NCBI GenBank assembly: GCA_028287465.1 | Contig: JAQBPO010000032.1 | Span: forward strand, 1 to 64,000 | DNA from: Fibrobacterota bacterium | GTDB taxonomy: Bacteria > Fibrobacterota > Fibrobacteria > UBA11236 | Length of the DNA: 64,000 bases | Direction: 5' to 3' | Part shown: positions 8,275-16,923 of the stretch, piece after piece | How positions within the stretch are numbered: position 1 is the stretch's first letter | Layout of the letters: each line of letters starts with the position of its first letter | Translations under genes and position numbers: made by a program | Notes under the pieces: generated by a model | Told to the model about the DNA's origin: nothing | The model's database searches: none | What the model saw: the letters and a program-made list of their open reading frames with translations, nothing else

Positions 8275-10713
8275 TCAGATCAGCAATTTACCCTCGAAGC
8301 CGAAGACGATGTAAAGCCCCAACCCCCGGGTGACGACGGGAGCCAGGTCCCCGTTCGCATTCGACCGCGTCCATCCGCGCCGGCGCTGGTTCGCTCCACC
8401 CAGGTAGGAAAAGGTCGAGTTCTCCGAATCGGCGAAGATATTGTCGGCCTCGAAAAAGAACCGCATGGATTCAAGCGGGCGCCATTTGCTCTTCAAATCC
8501 AGGTTGATGCGGACGTCCGTGCGCTGGCGGGATACCGCGCCGATCGTACGGTTGACGCCTACCGTCCGTTGTTCAGTGGAAGCCAAGGCCCTCGTGTCAT
8601 ACAGGCCCGTATACTCGTACAAGGGCGCGTCATTGTTGGCGCCGTAGGTGAGGATGAAGCTGAGCAGGGAATCCCGGCGGGGCAGGATGCGGATGTTCGA
8701 AACGAGATCCAGGGTGCGGTTGGCTTCCCATGGCAGGTATGTATCATCCTCCAAATGGTAATCGCCTTGCACCACCGACGCGTTCACGTTCATGCCGAAG
8801 TGATGGCTGGGAAGCCAGGCCACGGTGACATTGCCACCGTTCGCGTAGGCATAATCGGAAGAATGGGTTTCGGCATAATTCCAGAAGATTTCCGGGGCGG
8901 GAAGGAAAGGGTCCTTGTAGAACCGGGAATAGACGCTGGCGGTCATCCTGAGTTCATCGGTCCAGGCCGCTTCGGTACCGATTTTGCCTTCCACGCTCGA
9001 GGTGGTGGCCGCATCGATGCGATTGACCCCGGTAGGTTGGATGGCCGTGTTCTCGCGGACGGCCACTTCGCCGTACCCGGTCATGGTTCCGAAAACGGGG
9101 CGGGTATACCGCAGGGACGCCAAAGGCGCGGGCGTCTGGAAACCCGGGTCCGCCTCCTTCAAAACGCCTTGATAGACGACCGAGGCGCCGACGGCGGCTT
9201 CCAGGGAGCGCTTCTCGCCGGTGACCCATCTCAGGCGGAACAGCCCGGTCCCCAAGGCATAGTCCTGGCCCAGGTGGAAGCGCTCCAGCGCGCTCCGGAT
9301 ATCCAGGTATTCCCGGACCTGATTCAGGTATTCCACGTCCAGGCCGTAACTGTAGGTGGCCCCGAAGAGCTTGGAATTGGAGTTCCACTGGAAGGAGGTG
9401 TTGAACTGCAAATCCTGGGTGCTCGCATCCCCGATTAGGTTTTCGATCTCTTCGCCTGATTCCGGATACCAGGGCAACCCGGTACCGCGTCCCGTGGACG
9501 GGGGAAGCGTATCCTTGAATGTTTCCTCGCGATTGCGGCGCATGAGGCCGAAGGCGTATTGCAGGTCCCCCGTTTCCCCCGGGGACAAGGCCTCATAGGC
9601 GTAAAGGATGCCATCCTGGACGCCTTCCACCAAGGTCTGGGGCTTGCTTGTCAGAGCGGAAACGGACACGTCCTGGGTCACCCGGTAATAGTCGTCCAAC
9701 CCCATCACGCTATGGCGGGAAAAGGCGCCGGTGCTGTCCCGCTCGAAGGTCCCGAGGTACCCGTCCATGGTCCGGAACTTGAACGGGTTGTCCAGGGTAT
9801 GGCACCCGGTATCGCATGGCTTGCCATTGCTTTGCAAGCGGGCATCCTTCGGCTCGGTGAAAAAGTGGTTGCCCAGGTTGGCCAGGAAGGTGGGCTCCAG
9901 GTAGCGGCCGCTGGCGATGAAGGTGCGTCCGCCCCAATACCCGGTGAGGTTGAGCTCCCGGTTGACCGTACCGAATACCACGTCCCCGGTGATGTTGTTG
10001 GGATCCCCTTCCCTGAGGTCGTAGACGAGGGCGGAGGAGTTCCCCTGATTGATCGGGCCCTTGGCCAGGTTGTCCGAAAGGGTGATGGATTTGAGCAGGC
10101 GGGGGTTGAGTACGCTCTGGTTCCCGGGGAACCCGATGTCCAGGTGCCGGAGGCTGGGAATGCGGCTCTGGCCCAGGTAATGGGTCACGTCGTTGGTCCG
10201 GGAGCCCCAGACCGAGATGTCGTTGGTGAATTCGTTCATGCCGGATACACCGGGAAGCTGGCGGAGATGATCGTTCAGATCGATGCGCATGCCCTGCATC
10301 AGCTCCAGCTCTTCCATGGTGCGAGCCTGGCCCAACTCCCGGGACACGGGCTTGCGGGCCACGGTATCCTTTTCGGCCAGTTCGACCACGTCCGATTGCA
10401 TGCTGACTTCGATATCGATCAGCTCGGTCAAATCGGATAGATCCAATTCCGCCGGCTTGTAGGTATGGCGGGTGAATACCAGGGTGGCGTTATGGCTGTT
10501 CACCGTGATCTCGAAGCGGCCGTTGGACTTGGAATAGCCAAGGACCTTGCCGCTCTTGAGGGCGATCTGGACCTGGCCGACGGGTTCCCCTTTTTCCTCG
10601 TCCTGGACCAGGCCGACCACGTCATAGGTCTGGGAGAAAGCGGGCAAGGCCGCCAGGAGCAAACAAGCCAGTAGTCCCGACCGCCGAATCAAACGTCCAA
10701 AAATGCGCTGCAA
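8275..10713 (-). CDS. TonB-dependent-receptor-like outer-membrane protein with N-terminal carboxypeptidase-regulatory-like domain
   Basis: The protein is about 812 residues. A signal peptide (GLLACLLLAALPAFS, cut before QTYDV) leads to a carboxypeptidase-regulatory-like beta domain (about 30-95: VVGLVQDEEKGEPVGQVQIA). A plug-like domain follows (about 130-260, with LRQLPGVSGMN and ISVWGSRTND), then a large beta-barrel. The build matches SusC/TonB-receptor-like proteins, but no TonB box is evident and the last residues (GKLLI) lack the usual terminal aromatic. A TTG at 10713 is taken as start because AGGGGG lies six bases before it and the promoter at 10776-10803 would start RNA near 10768. 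Another TTG in frame at 10761 is possible. The transported substrate is unknown. Confidence 0.8.
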   Translation of the reverse strand: MQRIFGRLIRRSGLLACLLLAALPAFSQTYDVVGLVQDEEKGEPVGQVQIALKSGKVLGYSKSNGRFEITVNSHNATLVFTRHTYKPAELDLSDLTELIDIEVSMQSDVVELAEKDTVARKPVSRELGQARTMEELELMQGMRIDLNDHLRQLPGVSGMNEFTNDISVWGSRTNDVTHYLGQSRIPSLRHLDIGFPGNQSVLNPRLLKSITLSDNLAKGPINQGNSSALVYDLREGDPNNITGDVVFGTVNRELNLTGYWGGRTFIASGRYLEPTFLANLGNHFFTEPKDARLQSNGKPCDTGCHTLDNPFKFRTMDGYLGTFERDSTGAFSRHSVMGLDDYYRVTQDVSVSALTSKPQTLVEGVQDGILYAYEALSPGETGDLQYAFGLMRRNREETFKDTLPPSTGRGTGLPWYPESGEEIENLIGDASTQDLQFNTSFQWNSNSKLFGATYSYGLDVEYLNQVREYLDIRSALERFHLGQDYALGTGLFRLRWVTGEKRSLEAAVGASVVYQGVLKEADPGFQTPAPLASLRYTRPVFGTMTGYGEVAVRENTAIQPTGVNRIDAATTSSVEGKIGTEAAWTDELRMTASVYSRFYKDPFLPAPEIFWNYAETHSSDYAYANGGNVTVAWLPSHHFGMNVNASVVQGDYHLEDDTYLPWEANRTLDLVSNIRILPRRDSLLSFILTYGANNDAPLYEYTGLYDTRALASTEQRTVGVNRTIGAVSRQRTDVRINLDLKSKWRPLESMRFFFEADNIFADSENSTFSYLGGANQRRRGWTRSNANGDLAPVVTRGLGLYIVFGFEGKLLI

Positions 10714-10775
10714 AAAGGCCCCCTGGGGTTGCCGCCCCGCCCGTTTCGCCGGGCCGGGCAATCCATCGAAAAACG

Positions 10776-10803
10776 GTTATAAACTACTATACTTGCCTCC
10801 CAA
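10776..10803 (-). promoter_or_regulatory. Candidate sigma-70-type promoter for the TonB-receptor-like gene
   Basis: On the minus strand TTGGGA (10803-10798) is followed by a 16-base spacer and TATAAC (10781-10776). This places the RNA start near 10768 and leaves a leader of about 55 bases before the TTG at 10713. The same -35 sequence, TTGGGA, occurs in the candidate clpC promoter. Confidence 0.5.
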
Positions 10804-10929
10804 GACATAGGCCGCGGCCCCCGCAATACTCCGGTGCCTACCCGGCGAAAGCCGCTTCCATGGCCCTATTCCGTGTCTATCCCGCCATTGTTGACTAAAT
10901 TTCATTCCCGCTGATAGGAGAATTCGAAA

Positions 10930-12204
10930 ATGCTGGATCCGCGGCTGTACCGGGAAGACATCGACAGAATCAGGCAAGGGCTGGAGCGCCGGGGCGCGAA
11001 AGTGGACCTGGACACCATGGTCAACCTCGACATCGAAAAGCGCAAAATCAACGTGCGGCTCGATCAGCTGAAATCCGAGCGCAATGCCGCCACGGAGAAA
11101 ATCGCCCAGATGAAGCGGTCCGGCCAGGATGCCCAGGAGCATATCGAAAAGACCCGCGCCCTGGGCGATGAGATCAAGGTCCAGCAGGATAAGTTCAACG
11201 ACCTGGAAGGGCGCTTCCAGGCCATGGCCCTGCTCGTTCCCAACCTGCCCCAGGCTTCGGTCCCCGATGGGCGCACTTCCGCGGACAACGTGGTGCGCCG
11301 GGAGTCCGGCCGGAAATACGAGGGGCCCAAGCCCAAGCATCACCTCGATTTCAGCCGGGAACTGGGCCTCCACGATTTCGAACGCGGCGCGAAAATCGCC
11401 GGCAGCGGTTTCCCCATTTACGTGGGCCTGGGCGCCCGCCTGGAACGCGCCCTGATCAATTTCTTCCTCGATGAGCATATCACCCACAACGGATTCACGG
11501 AAATCCAGCCCCCGGTGTTGGTGAACCAGGCCGCGATGATCGGCACCGGCCAGCTTCCCAAATTCGCCGAGGACATGTATACCATCGGCGATGACGGGCT
11601 CTACCTGGTGCCCACCGCCGAGGTGCCGTTGACCAACATGCATTCCAATGAAGTGCTCGACGCGGCGTCCCTGCCCATCGCGTACGCCGCCTATACCACC
11701 TGCTTCCGCCGCGAGGCCGGCTCGTGGGGCAAGGAAACCCGCGGCTTCCAGCGGCTGCACCAGTTCGACAAGGTGGAGATGGTGCAGTTCACCGAACCCT
11801 CCAAGTCGGAGGAGGCGCATCAGAAGCTCGTAGGTTATGCCGAGGGCCTGTTGCAGAAGCTGGACCTCCACTACCGCGTGCTGGAACTGTGCACCGGGGA
11901 TATGGGGTTCGGCGCGGCCAAGTGCTACGACCTGGAAGTGTTCGCACCGGCGGAAGAACGCTGGCTCGAGGTCTCTTCGGTTTCGAATTTCGAGGACTTC
12001 CAGGCGCGGCGGGCCAATATCCGGACCAAGCTCGAGGGCAAGACCCAGTTCGTGCACACCCTCAACGGGTCCGGCCTGGCCACCCCCCGGGTCCTCGTGG
12101 CGCTTCTGGAACGCAACCAGACCGCCGAAGGCGGATTCCGCATCCCGGAAGTATTGCAGCCTTACATGGGCGGGTTGAAGGAAATTCCACCGAAGAAGAA
12201 GTAG
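10930..12204 (+). CDS. serS: Seryl-tRNA synthetase
   Basis: This is a 424-residue class II synthetase that charges tRNA-Ser. The N-terminal tRNA-binding coiled coil spans about residues 25-110 and starts from MLDPRLYREDIDRIRQGLER. The catalytic core has motif 2 (TTCFRREAGSWGKETRG) and motif 3 (NGSGLATPRVLVALLERNQ). AGGAG lies nine bases before the ATG. It heads a rightward run with the histidine kinase 86 bases downstream. Length and motifs are normal. Confidence 0.98.
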   Translation: MLDPRLYREDIDRIRQGLERRGAKVDLDTMVNLDIEKRKINVRLDQLKSERNAATEKIAQMKRSGQDAQEHIEKTRALGDEIKVQQDKFNDLEGRFQAMALLVPNLPQASVPDGRTSADNVVRRESGRKYEGPKPKHHLDFSRELGLHDFERGAKIAGSGFPIYVGLGARLERALINFFLDEHITHNGFTEIQPPVLVNQAAMIGTGQLPKFAEDMYTIGDDGLYLVPTAEVPLTNMHSNEVLDAASLPIAYAAYTTCFRREAGSWGKETRGFQRLHQFDKVEMVQFTEPSKSEEAHQKLVGYAEGLLQKLDLHYRVLELCTGDMGFGAAKCYDLEVFAPAEERWLEVSSVSNFEDFQARRANIRTKLEGKTQFVHTLNGSGLATPRVLVALLERNQTAEGGFRIPEVLQPYMGGLKEIPPKKK

Positions 12205-12290
12205 ACCCGGAGGGCCCGGGAATACAGGGGTTTGGGGACCCCTCGTCCCTGATCGCCATCCCCTCACCGCGCATAGACGACAGGGAGTCC

Positions 12291-13625
12291 ATGGCATCTG
12301 ACCGCTCTTTTCAAACGCGCCTCCTCCAGCTGCTCCCGCCCATGCGCAAGCTGCAGGGATGGGTGACCTCGCTTTCCCTGGCCAACATCAAGTACATCCT
12401 CTTCACCAGCGCCCTGGCCCTGCTGGCCTGCTTCACCATCCTTAACCAGATCTTCATCAGCAACCTGGAATCCCAGGCCCTGCAGATCAACGACAAGGAG
12501 GCCCGACTCTACGCCGTGGCCATCGCCGAGCAGTTGAACAGGGAAGAGATCAACGTCATCTTCAACGAAATCGTGCGCAAGTCCCAGGTCCCCATGGTCA
12601 TCACGGACAACCAGAACGTGCCGATCAATTGGAACAACATCAGCTACAAGTTCTGGAGCAAGGGCAAGAGCAAGGTACCCCAGGTGCCGTTCTACTACCT
12701 GGCCAAGGCGGAGCAGGAGTTCCTGCTGAAGCTGGTGAAGAACATGGACAAGAAGAACCAGCCCCTGGAACTGGAGGCGGAAGGGCACACCTTCGGATTC
12801 CTGCATTACGGCGAATTCACCTTGGTCCACATCCTGGCCTGGATGCCCATGGTCGAGATGTTCATCATCCTGCTGTTCTGCTTCGTCGGCTATTTCGGGT
12901 TCCACATCATCCGTTCCAATGAGCAAAGCGTCCTTTGGGTGGGGCTCGCCAAGGAAACGGCCCATCAGCTGGGCACCCCGATTTCCTCCCTCCTCGGGTG
13001 GATCGATTTCCTGCGGATGAAGCTGGAGAGCGTCCCCGATTCGGAAAAGAACCTGCGCATCCTGGGGGAGATGGAAAGCGACATTTCCCGTCTCAATCGG
13101 GTGGCCACGCGCTTCTCCCAGATAGGCTCGACGCCGGAGTTGAAAAAACAGGATTTGAACGAAATCATAGGCTTCACGGCCAATTACTTCGCCTCCCGCC
13201 TTCCCCACCTGGGAAAGCGCATCAACATCGAGCTGAAGCTGGAAGACCTTCCGGAGGTCTGGATTAACCGGGAACTGATGGGCTGGGTAGTGGAAAACCT
13301 GATCCGCAACGCGGTCGATTCCATCGAGGTTGAAGCGGGAGTGATCACGATCGGCACCCATTACGCCTCGGAGGAGGAGATGGTCCACATTTCCCTTTCC
13401 GACAACGGGAAGGGCATTCCCCGCGAGCACGTTAAGCACATTTTTAACCCCGGCTTTACCACCAAGAAGCGTGGTTGGGGGCTGGGGCTGTCCCTCTGCC
13501 GCCGGATAGTTAATGAATACCACAGCGGAAAAATCTATGTTGAGAAAAGCCAAAAAGACGTGGGAACCCAGTTCGAAATCGTCCTGCCTCTGGCGCCGGA
13601 TAGAACCACCAGGAAAAAGTCATGA
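12291..13625 (+). CDS. Membrane sensor histidine kinase, partner of the PorX-like regulator
   Basis: This is a 444-residue kinase. TM1 is at about 32-55 and TM2 at about 186-207, enclosing a roughly 130-residue sensor part. No HAMP domain is obvious. The H-box is KETAHQLGTP (H225). The ATPase domain has NLIRNAVDS, DNGKGI, NPGFTTK and GWGLGLSL boxes. The start at 12291 has GGGAG before it; the frame is open upstream through serS but that part is shadow. The stop overlaps the next gene's start as ATGA, so the two are probably translated together and form a two-component pair. This recalls PorY/PorX of Bacteroidota, though there the kinase is usually unlinked; the PorY comparison is inference. 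Confidence 0.9.
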   Translation: MASDRSFQTRLLQLLPPMRKLQGWVTSLSLANIKYILFTSALALLACFTILNQIFISNLESQALQINDKEARLYAVAIAEQLNREEINVIFNEIVRKSQVPMVITDNQNVPINWNNISYKFWSKGKSKVPQVPFYYLAKAEQEFLLKLVKNMDKKNQPLELEAEGHTFGFLHYGEFTLVHILAWMPMVEMFIILLFCFVGYFGFHIIRSNEQSVLWVGLAKETAHQLGTPISSLLGWIDFLRMKLESVPDSEKNLRILGEMESDISRLNRVATRFSQIGSTPELKKQDLNEIIGFTANYFASRLPHLGKRINIELKLEDLPEVWINRELMGWVVENLIRNAVDSIEVEAGVITIGTHYASEEEMVHISLSDNGKGIPREHVKHIFNPGFTTKKRGWGLGLSLCRRIVNEYHSGKIYVEKSQKDVGTQFEIVLPLAPDRTTRKKS

Positions 13626-15193
13626 ACAATAACGGAAAACGCCTTCTTTGGGTCGATGACGAAATCGAATTCCTGCGGTCGCATATCATGTTCATGGAAG
13701 AGCACGGCTACGTGGTCGAAAAGGCAACCAACGGCGACGATGCGGTGGCGATGATCAAAAGCAAGCCTTATGACCTGGTCCTCCTGGATGAGCAGATGGC
13801 CGGCAAGGACGGCTTGAGCACCCTCGAGGAAATCAAGGAATACGACCAGAACATCCCCGTGGTGATGGTGACCAAGAGCGAGGAAGAGCGCTTGATGGAA
13901 GCGGCCCTCGGCAGGAATATCAACGGCTACCTGATCAAGCCCGTCAATCCCTCTCAGATCCTTTCCGTATGCAAGAGCATCCTGCATTCGCGCGCCATCC
14001 GCAGCAACCATGTCACCTCCGCGTATGTCCGGGAATTGTCCGATAACAAATCGAACCTGATGACCAACCTCCTCCCCTCCAAGTGGGAGAAGATCTATTT
14101 CTCGCTCTGCAAGTGGGACAATGACCTGCTGGCCCTTTCCGATCAAGGCCTCGAGGAGACCCACACGGGCCAGAAGAAGGAAATCGCGCGCAAGTTCATC
14201 GCCTACGTGGAGGAGAACTACGTTTCCTGGTTCGGCAAGAAGGGCGGCAATCCCAACATCTGCACCCAGGCGCTGAAGCGCAAGGTGGTCCCCCTCCTCA
14301 AGAAGGGGGACAAGGTCTGCCTATTGGTGATGGCGGGCTTCCGCGTGGATCAATGGCTGGCCATCCAGCCCCTGATGGAACAGTACTTCAAGGTCGAGAA
14401 CGCCATGTCCTGGTCCCTGCTCCCCAGCGAGAAGACCAATTGCCGCGTAGGCCTTTTCTCCGGGCAGAGCCCGCGCGAGGTGAGCCTCAAGCAGCCCCAG
14501 ATGTGGAAGAAGATGCAGGAGGAGGAGGACAAGGCCCCCTACGAGCGCGAACTGCTCCGCATGAACCTGCGCATCAACGGCGTGGACATCGAGGAGCCCA
14601 AGATCGTGCATCTGCGCCAACCCGAAGACAGCCAGAACCTGGCCGATGAAATCGGAAAGTACGAGGAGGAGCCCCTGCTGACGGTCGTGGTGGAGTTCTT
14701 CGACATGCTCAACCAGCTGCGCCGGGAAAGCCCCCTCATGAAGGAAATCGTACCGGATGAGAAGGGCTTCCGCGAATTGGCCAAGACCTGGTTCAAATCG
14801 TCAAAGCTTTTCGAGATCCTGCGCATGTTCGCGGATCGGGGCCGCACCGTGATCCTCACCAGCGACCATGGCACCGTCCTGGTGGATTCCCCGGCGGAAG
14901 TATTCTGCCAGGAGGAAAAGACGCCGAATCCCCGGGTGAAGATCGGGCAGAACATCTCCTGCGATGAACGTCACGCCTTGTTCGTCGAGACTCCGGTGCA
15001 ATACGGATTGCCCGGGGAAGTGGGCGAAGTGGCCTATGCCATCGCCAAGGACAACTACTACTTCGTCTACCCGAACAAGTTCCAGTACTTCGTGACCCAG
15101 TTCAAGGGCCAGATGGTGGGTGGAGGGCTCTCCATCGAGGAACTCCTGGTTCCCCTCGTGACCCTGACTCCCAAGCCGCCCGCCGCCGAATAG
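13622..15193 (+). CDS. PorX-like response regulator: receiver plus PglZ (alkaline-phosphatase-fold) domain
   Basis: The protein is 523 residues, close to PorX. The receiver domain (1-120) has D12/D13, phospho-acceptor D56 (VLLDEQMAG), T84 and K106 (YLIKPVNP). A helical linker leads to the PglZ domain (about 210-520) with metal-site candidates D243 (RVDQW), T272 and D415/H416 (TSDHGTV), ending GGGLSIEELLVPLV. PorX controls type IX secretion genes in Bacteroidota and its PglZ domain acts on oligonucleotides. Here the kinase lies directly upstream with an ATGA overlap. I recall a His just before the late GG-[IL]-S motif in PorX proteins, and it is not present here, so activity is uncertain. Domain order is clear; the role in secretion is inference. 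Confidence 0.88.
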   Translation: MNNNGKRLLWVDDEIEFLRSHIMFMEEHGYVVEKATNGDDAVAMIKSKPYDLVLLDEQMAGKDGLSTLEEIKEYDQNIPVVMVTKSEEERLMEAALGRNINGYLIKPVNPSQILSVCKSILHSRAIRSNHVTSAYVRELSDNKSNLMTNLLPSKWEKIYFSLCKWDNDLLALSDQGLEETHTGQKKEIARKFIAYVEENYVSWFGKKGGNPNICTQALKRKVVPLLKKGDKVCLLVMAGFRVDQWLAIQPLMEQYFKVENAMSWSLLPSEKTNCRVGLFSGQSPREVSLKQPQMWKKMQEEEDKAPYERELLRMNLRINGVDIEEPKIVHLRQPEDSQNLADEIGKYEEEPLLTVVVEFFDMLNQLRRESPLMKEIVPDEKGFRELAKTWFKSSKLFEILRMFADRGRTVILTSDHGTVLVDSPAEVFCQEEKTPNPRVKIGQNISCDERHALFVETPVQYGLPGEVGEVAYAIAKDNYYFVYPNKFQYFVTQFKGQMVGGGLSIEELLVPLVTLTPKPPAAE

Positions 15194-15203
15194 CCTCCGG
15201 TCG

Positions 15204-15632
15204 ATGCCGCAGCCGATCGAAGAGTTCCGGTCCGCTTCGGAGGCGGAAACCCTGGCCTGGGCGGAGAAGTTCGCCGCCCGCCTCCGGGCAGGGGATACGG
15301 TTGCGCTATCGGGGAATCTGGGGGCCGGCAAGACGGTCCTGAGCCGGGGCATCTCCCGGGGCCTGGGATTCGCCGGAGACGTGCACTCCCCTTCTTATGC
15401 CCTCATCCATGAATACACCGGGGCGCGGCTTCCCTTGTTCCATATGGACCTGTACCGGTTGGCCGAAGGGGCCGATTGGGAGGAGATCGGACTGGATCAT
15501 TATTTCCAGCAAGGCGGGATCTGCCTGGTGGAATGGGCGGAAAGGTTGCCTGCCGGTCAGTCGTTCAGCTACCGGATCGAGCTCATCATCGAAGGCGGGG
15601 ATACCCGCCGTATAAGGGTTATCGCGGGTTGA
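15204..15632 (+). CDS. tsaE: tRNA threonylcarbamoyladenosine biosynthesis ATPase TsaE
   Basis: This is a 142-residue P-loop protein. Its Walker A motif is GNLGAGKTVLSRG and the family signature HSPSYALIHEY follows. The MDLYRL and VEWAERLP motifs are typical of TsaE (YjeE). It works with TsaB/TsaD to make t6A37 in ANN-decoding tRNAs. It starts 10 bases after the PorX-like gene, so it is likely co-transcribed with it. Confidence 0.96.
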   Translation: MPQPIEEFRSASEAETLAWAEKFAARLRAGDTVALSGNLGAGKTVLSRGISRGLGFAGDVHSPSYALIHEYTGARLPLFHMDLYRLAEGADWEEIGLDHYFQQGGICLVEWAERLPAGQSFSYRIELIIEGGDTRRIRVIAG

Positions 15633-15656
15633 GATCCGCGGGGACCGCGGGCAAGG

Positions 15657-16106
15657 TCAGGGCTTCGCGGCCATCGCGGATTTGCCGCGGACGGAATCGA
15701 CCCAAGCCTGGTCTTCCGGGTTGAGCAAATCCTTGTGCGAAATCCGGTCGAGTTGGGTGACGACCCCTACGGTATCCTTGGCGGCGGCCATCTTCTTGGC
15801 ATCCGTCACCAGAGCGTTCTGCTGTTCCTGCGCGGTCTCGATGGAGTCCAGGCGCGAGTAGATGGTGCTATCGTCCTTGGTGGTCAGATACTGGGCGGAC
15901 TTCAGCTCCTCGTAGACCTTTCCGGCCTCTTTCAGCTTGCCTGCCTGGTATAGGCCATCCGCCTCCTGGAAACGGCTGGTCGAGGATCGCTTTTGCACCT
16001 GGTAGAAGACCGTGAAGCCGCCGATGACCACGACAAGCCCGATTCCGACCACCCAGTCCCAGAAGCTGCTGGATTTTTCGGCATCCTCTTTTTCCAGAAA
16101 ACTCAT
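15657..16106 (-). CDS. Membrane-anchored TPR-like protein
   Basis: This is a 149-residue protein with one N-terminal TM helix (about 16-36: WDWVVGIGLVVVIGGFTVFY). A soluble helical part follows, with one TPR-like pair (FQEADGLYQAGKLKEAGKVY) and further helices. The topology resembles YfgM-like membrane-tethered TPR proteins, but similarity is not close enough to name it. AAAGGGA precedes the ATG. It is last in the leftward run TolC-like, MlaC-like, membrane protein, this gene, so a role in envelope traffic is possible. Confidence 0.6.
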   Translation of the reverse strand: MSFLEKEDAEKSSSFWDWVVGIGLVVVIGGFTVFYQVQKRSSTSRFQEADGLYQAGKLKEAGKVYEELKSAQYLTTKDDSTIYSRLDSIETAQEQQNALVTDAKKMAAAKDTVGVVTQLDRISHKDLLNPEDQAWVDSVRGKSAMAAKP

Positions 16107-16145
16107 GGTTGCGTCCCTTTTCCTGCTGGCCCTTTATCCGGGCCC

Positions 16146-16913
16146 CTAAGGTAGTAAAACCCGCCTTTGCCACCGATTGAGGCGCGGGTCCCGCCAGCAA
16201 TGGAGGAAACGGGATCCAAGAGGAAGCCAGGGGAAGGAGAACAAGGTCAGGAACCCGAAAACGAGGACGTTGAGTCCGGTGAATCCTCCCGCAAGGCGGG
16301 CCTTGAAATTGAATGGCTCGGTGAATCCCCATCCCACCGGGCATGCCAGGGCGGGTATGGTTCCCTGGACTATGGACCAGGCGGCGGCGATGCGGCCGAG
16401 GTCGTATACGTCTTCCAGGCCCAGATGCATGAACTTCAGCGCCGGGTGCAAAAGCCCCAGGACACGCCGCCCCGATTTCAGGGTGAAGCGAAGGAGGAGG
16501 CGCCAGACTCCCACGTCCAACGCCCATTTGGTGAACGCTTTGCGGGTGCGGACCCGGAATCGCTTCGTAAAGAGCAGCCAGGACTCCGGAATGCCTACGG
16601 CGCCCCGTTGCCCGTCATCGGAACGCGGCCCAAGTCCTTCTCCGGTTCCCGGAGCCGGAGCGACCTCTTCGTCCAGAGAGGATTCGTCGAACTCCCCCTC
16701 TTCCTCGGATTCATCGTATTCCTCGTGATGGCCCATTACCGTATGCGCGACATCCAAGACCACCGCCTCGCGCCGGAACCAGAGGAAGGAAACGCCCACG
16801 GTACCCCTGAAGACGGCCGGGGTCTCGACGTCGATGCTGAAATGGACTCGGAAGAAATGAAGGAGGAGGAGGAACAGGACGGGAATGGCCAGGGCGATGT
16901 AGACCCAGACCAT
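16146..16913 (-). CDS. Membrane protein of unknown function (possibly DUF2953-like)
   Basis: This is a 255-residue protein. An N-terminal TM helix (MVWVYIALAIPVLFLLLLHF) is followed by a beta-rich stretch, a very acidic segment (YDESEEEGEFDESSLDEEVA, about 66-85) and a basic helical region. A C-terminal hydrophobic stretch (GLNVLVFGFLTLFSFPW) comes late. The pattern of N-terminal anchor, long loop and a late LGRIAAAWSIVQG region recalls DUF2953 proteins, but only weakly. It starts 10 bases after the mlaC-like stop, so it is co-transcribed with the lipid-transport genes. Confidence 0.5.
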   Translation of the reverse strand: MVWVYIALAIPVLFLLLLHFFRVHFSIDVETPAVFRGTVGVSFLWFRREAVVLDVAHTVMGHHEEYDESEEEGEFDESSLDEEVAPAPGTGEGLGPRSDDGQRGAVGIPESWLLFTKRFRVRTRKAFTKWALDVGVWRLLLRFTLKSGRRVLGLLHPALKFMHLGLEDVYDLGRIAAAWSIVQGTIPALACPVGWGFTEPFNFKARLAGGFTGLNVLVFGFLTLFSFPWLPLGSRFLHCWRDPRLNRWQRRVLLP

Positions 16914-16923
16914 CCCGAATCCT

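Noticed and set aside
10777-12297. A 506-codon minus-strand frame opposite serS.
   Set aside because: Shadow of serS, which has every class II synthetase motif; no signal in the antisense translation.
12264-13553. A 429-codon minus-strand frame opposite the histidine kinase.
   Set aside because: Antisense of a gene with complete H, N, G1, F and G2 boxes; composition is typical of GC-driven shadows.
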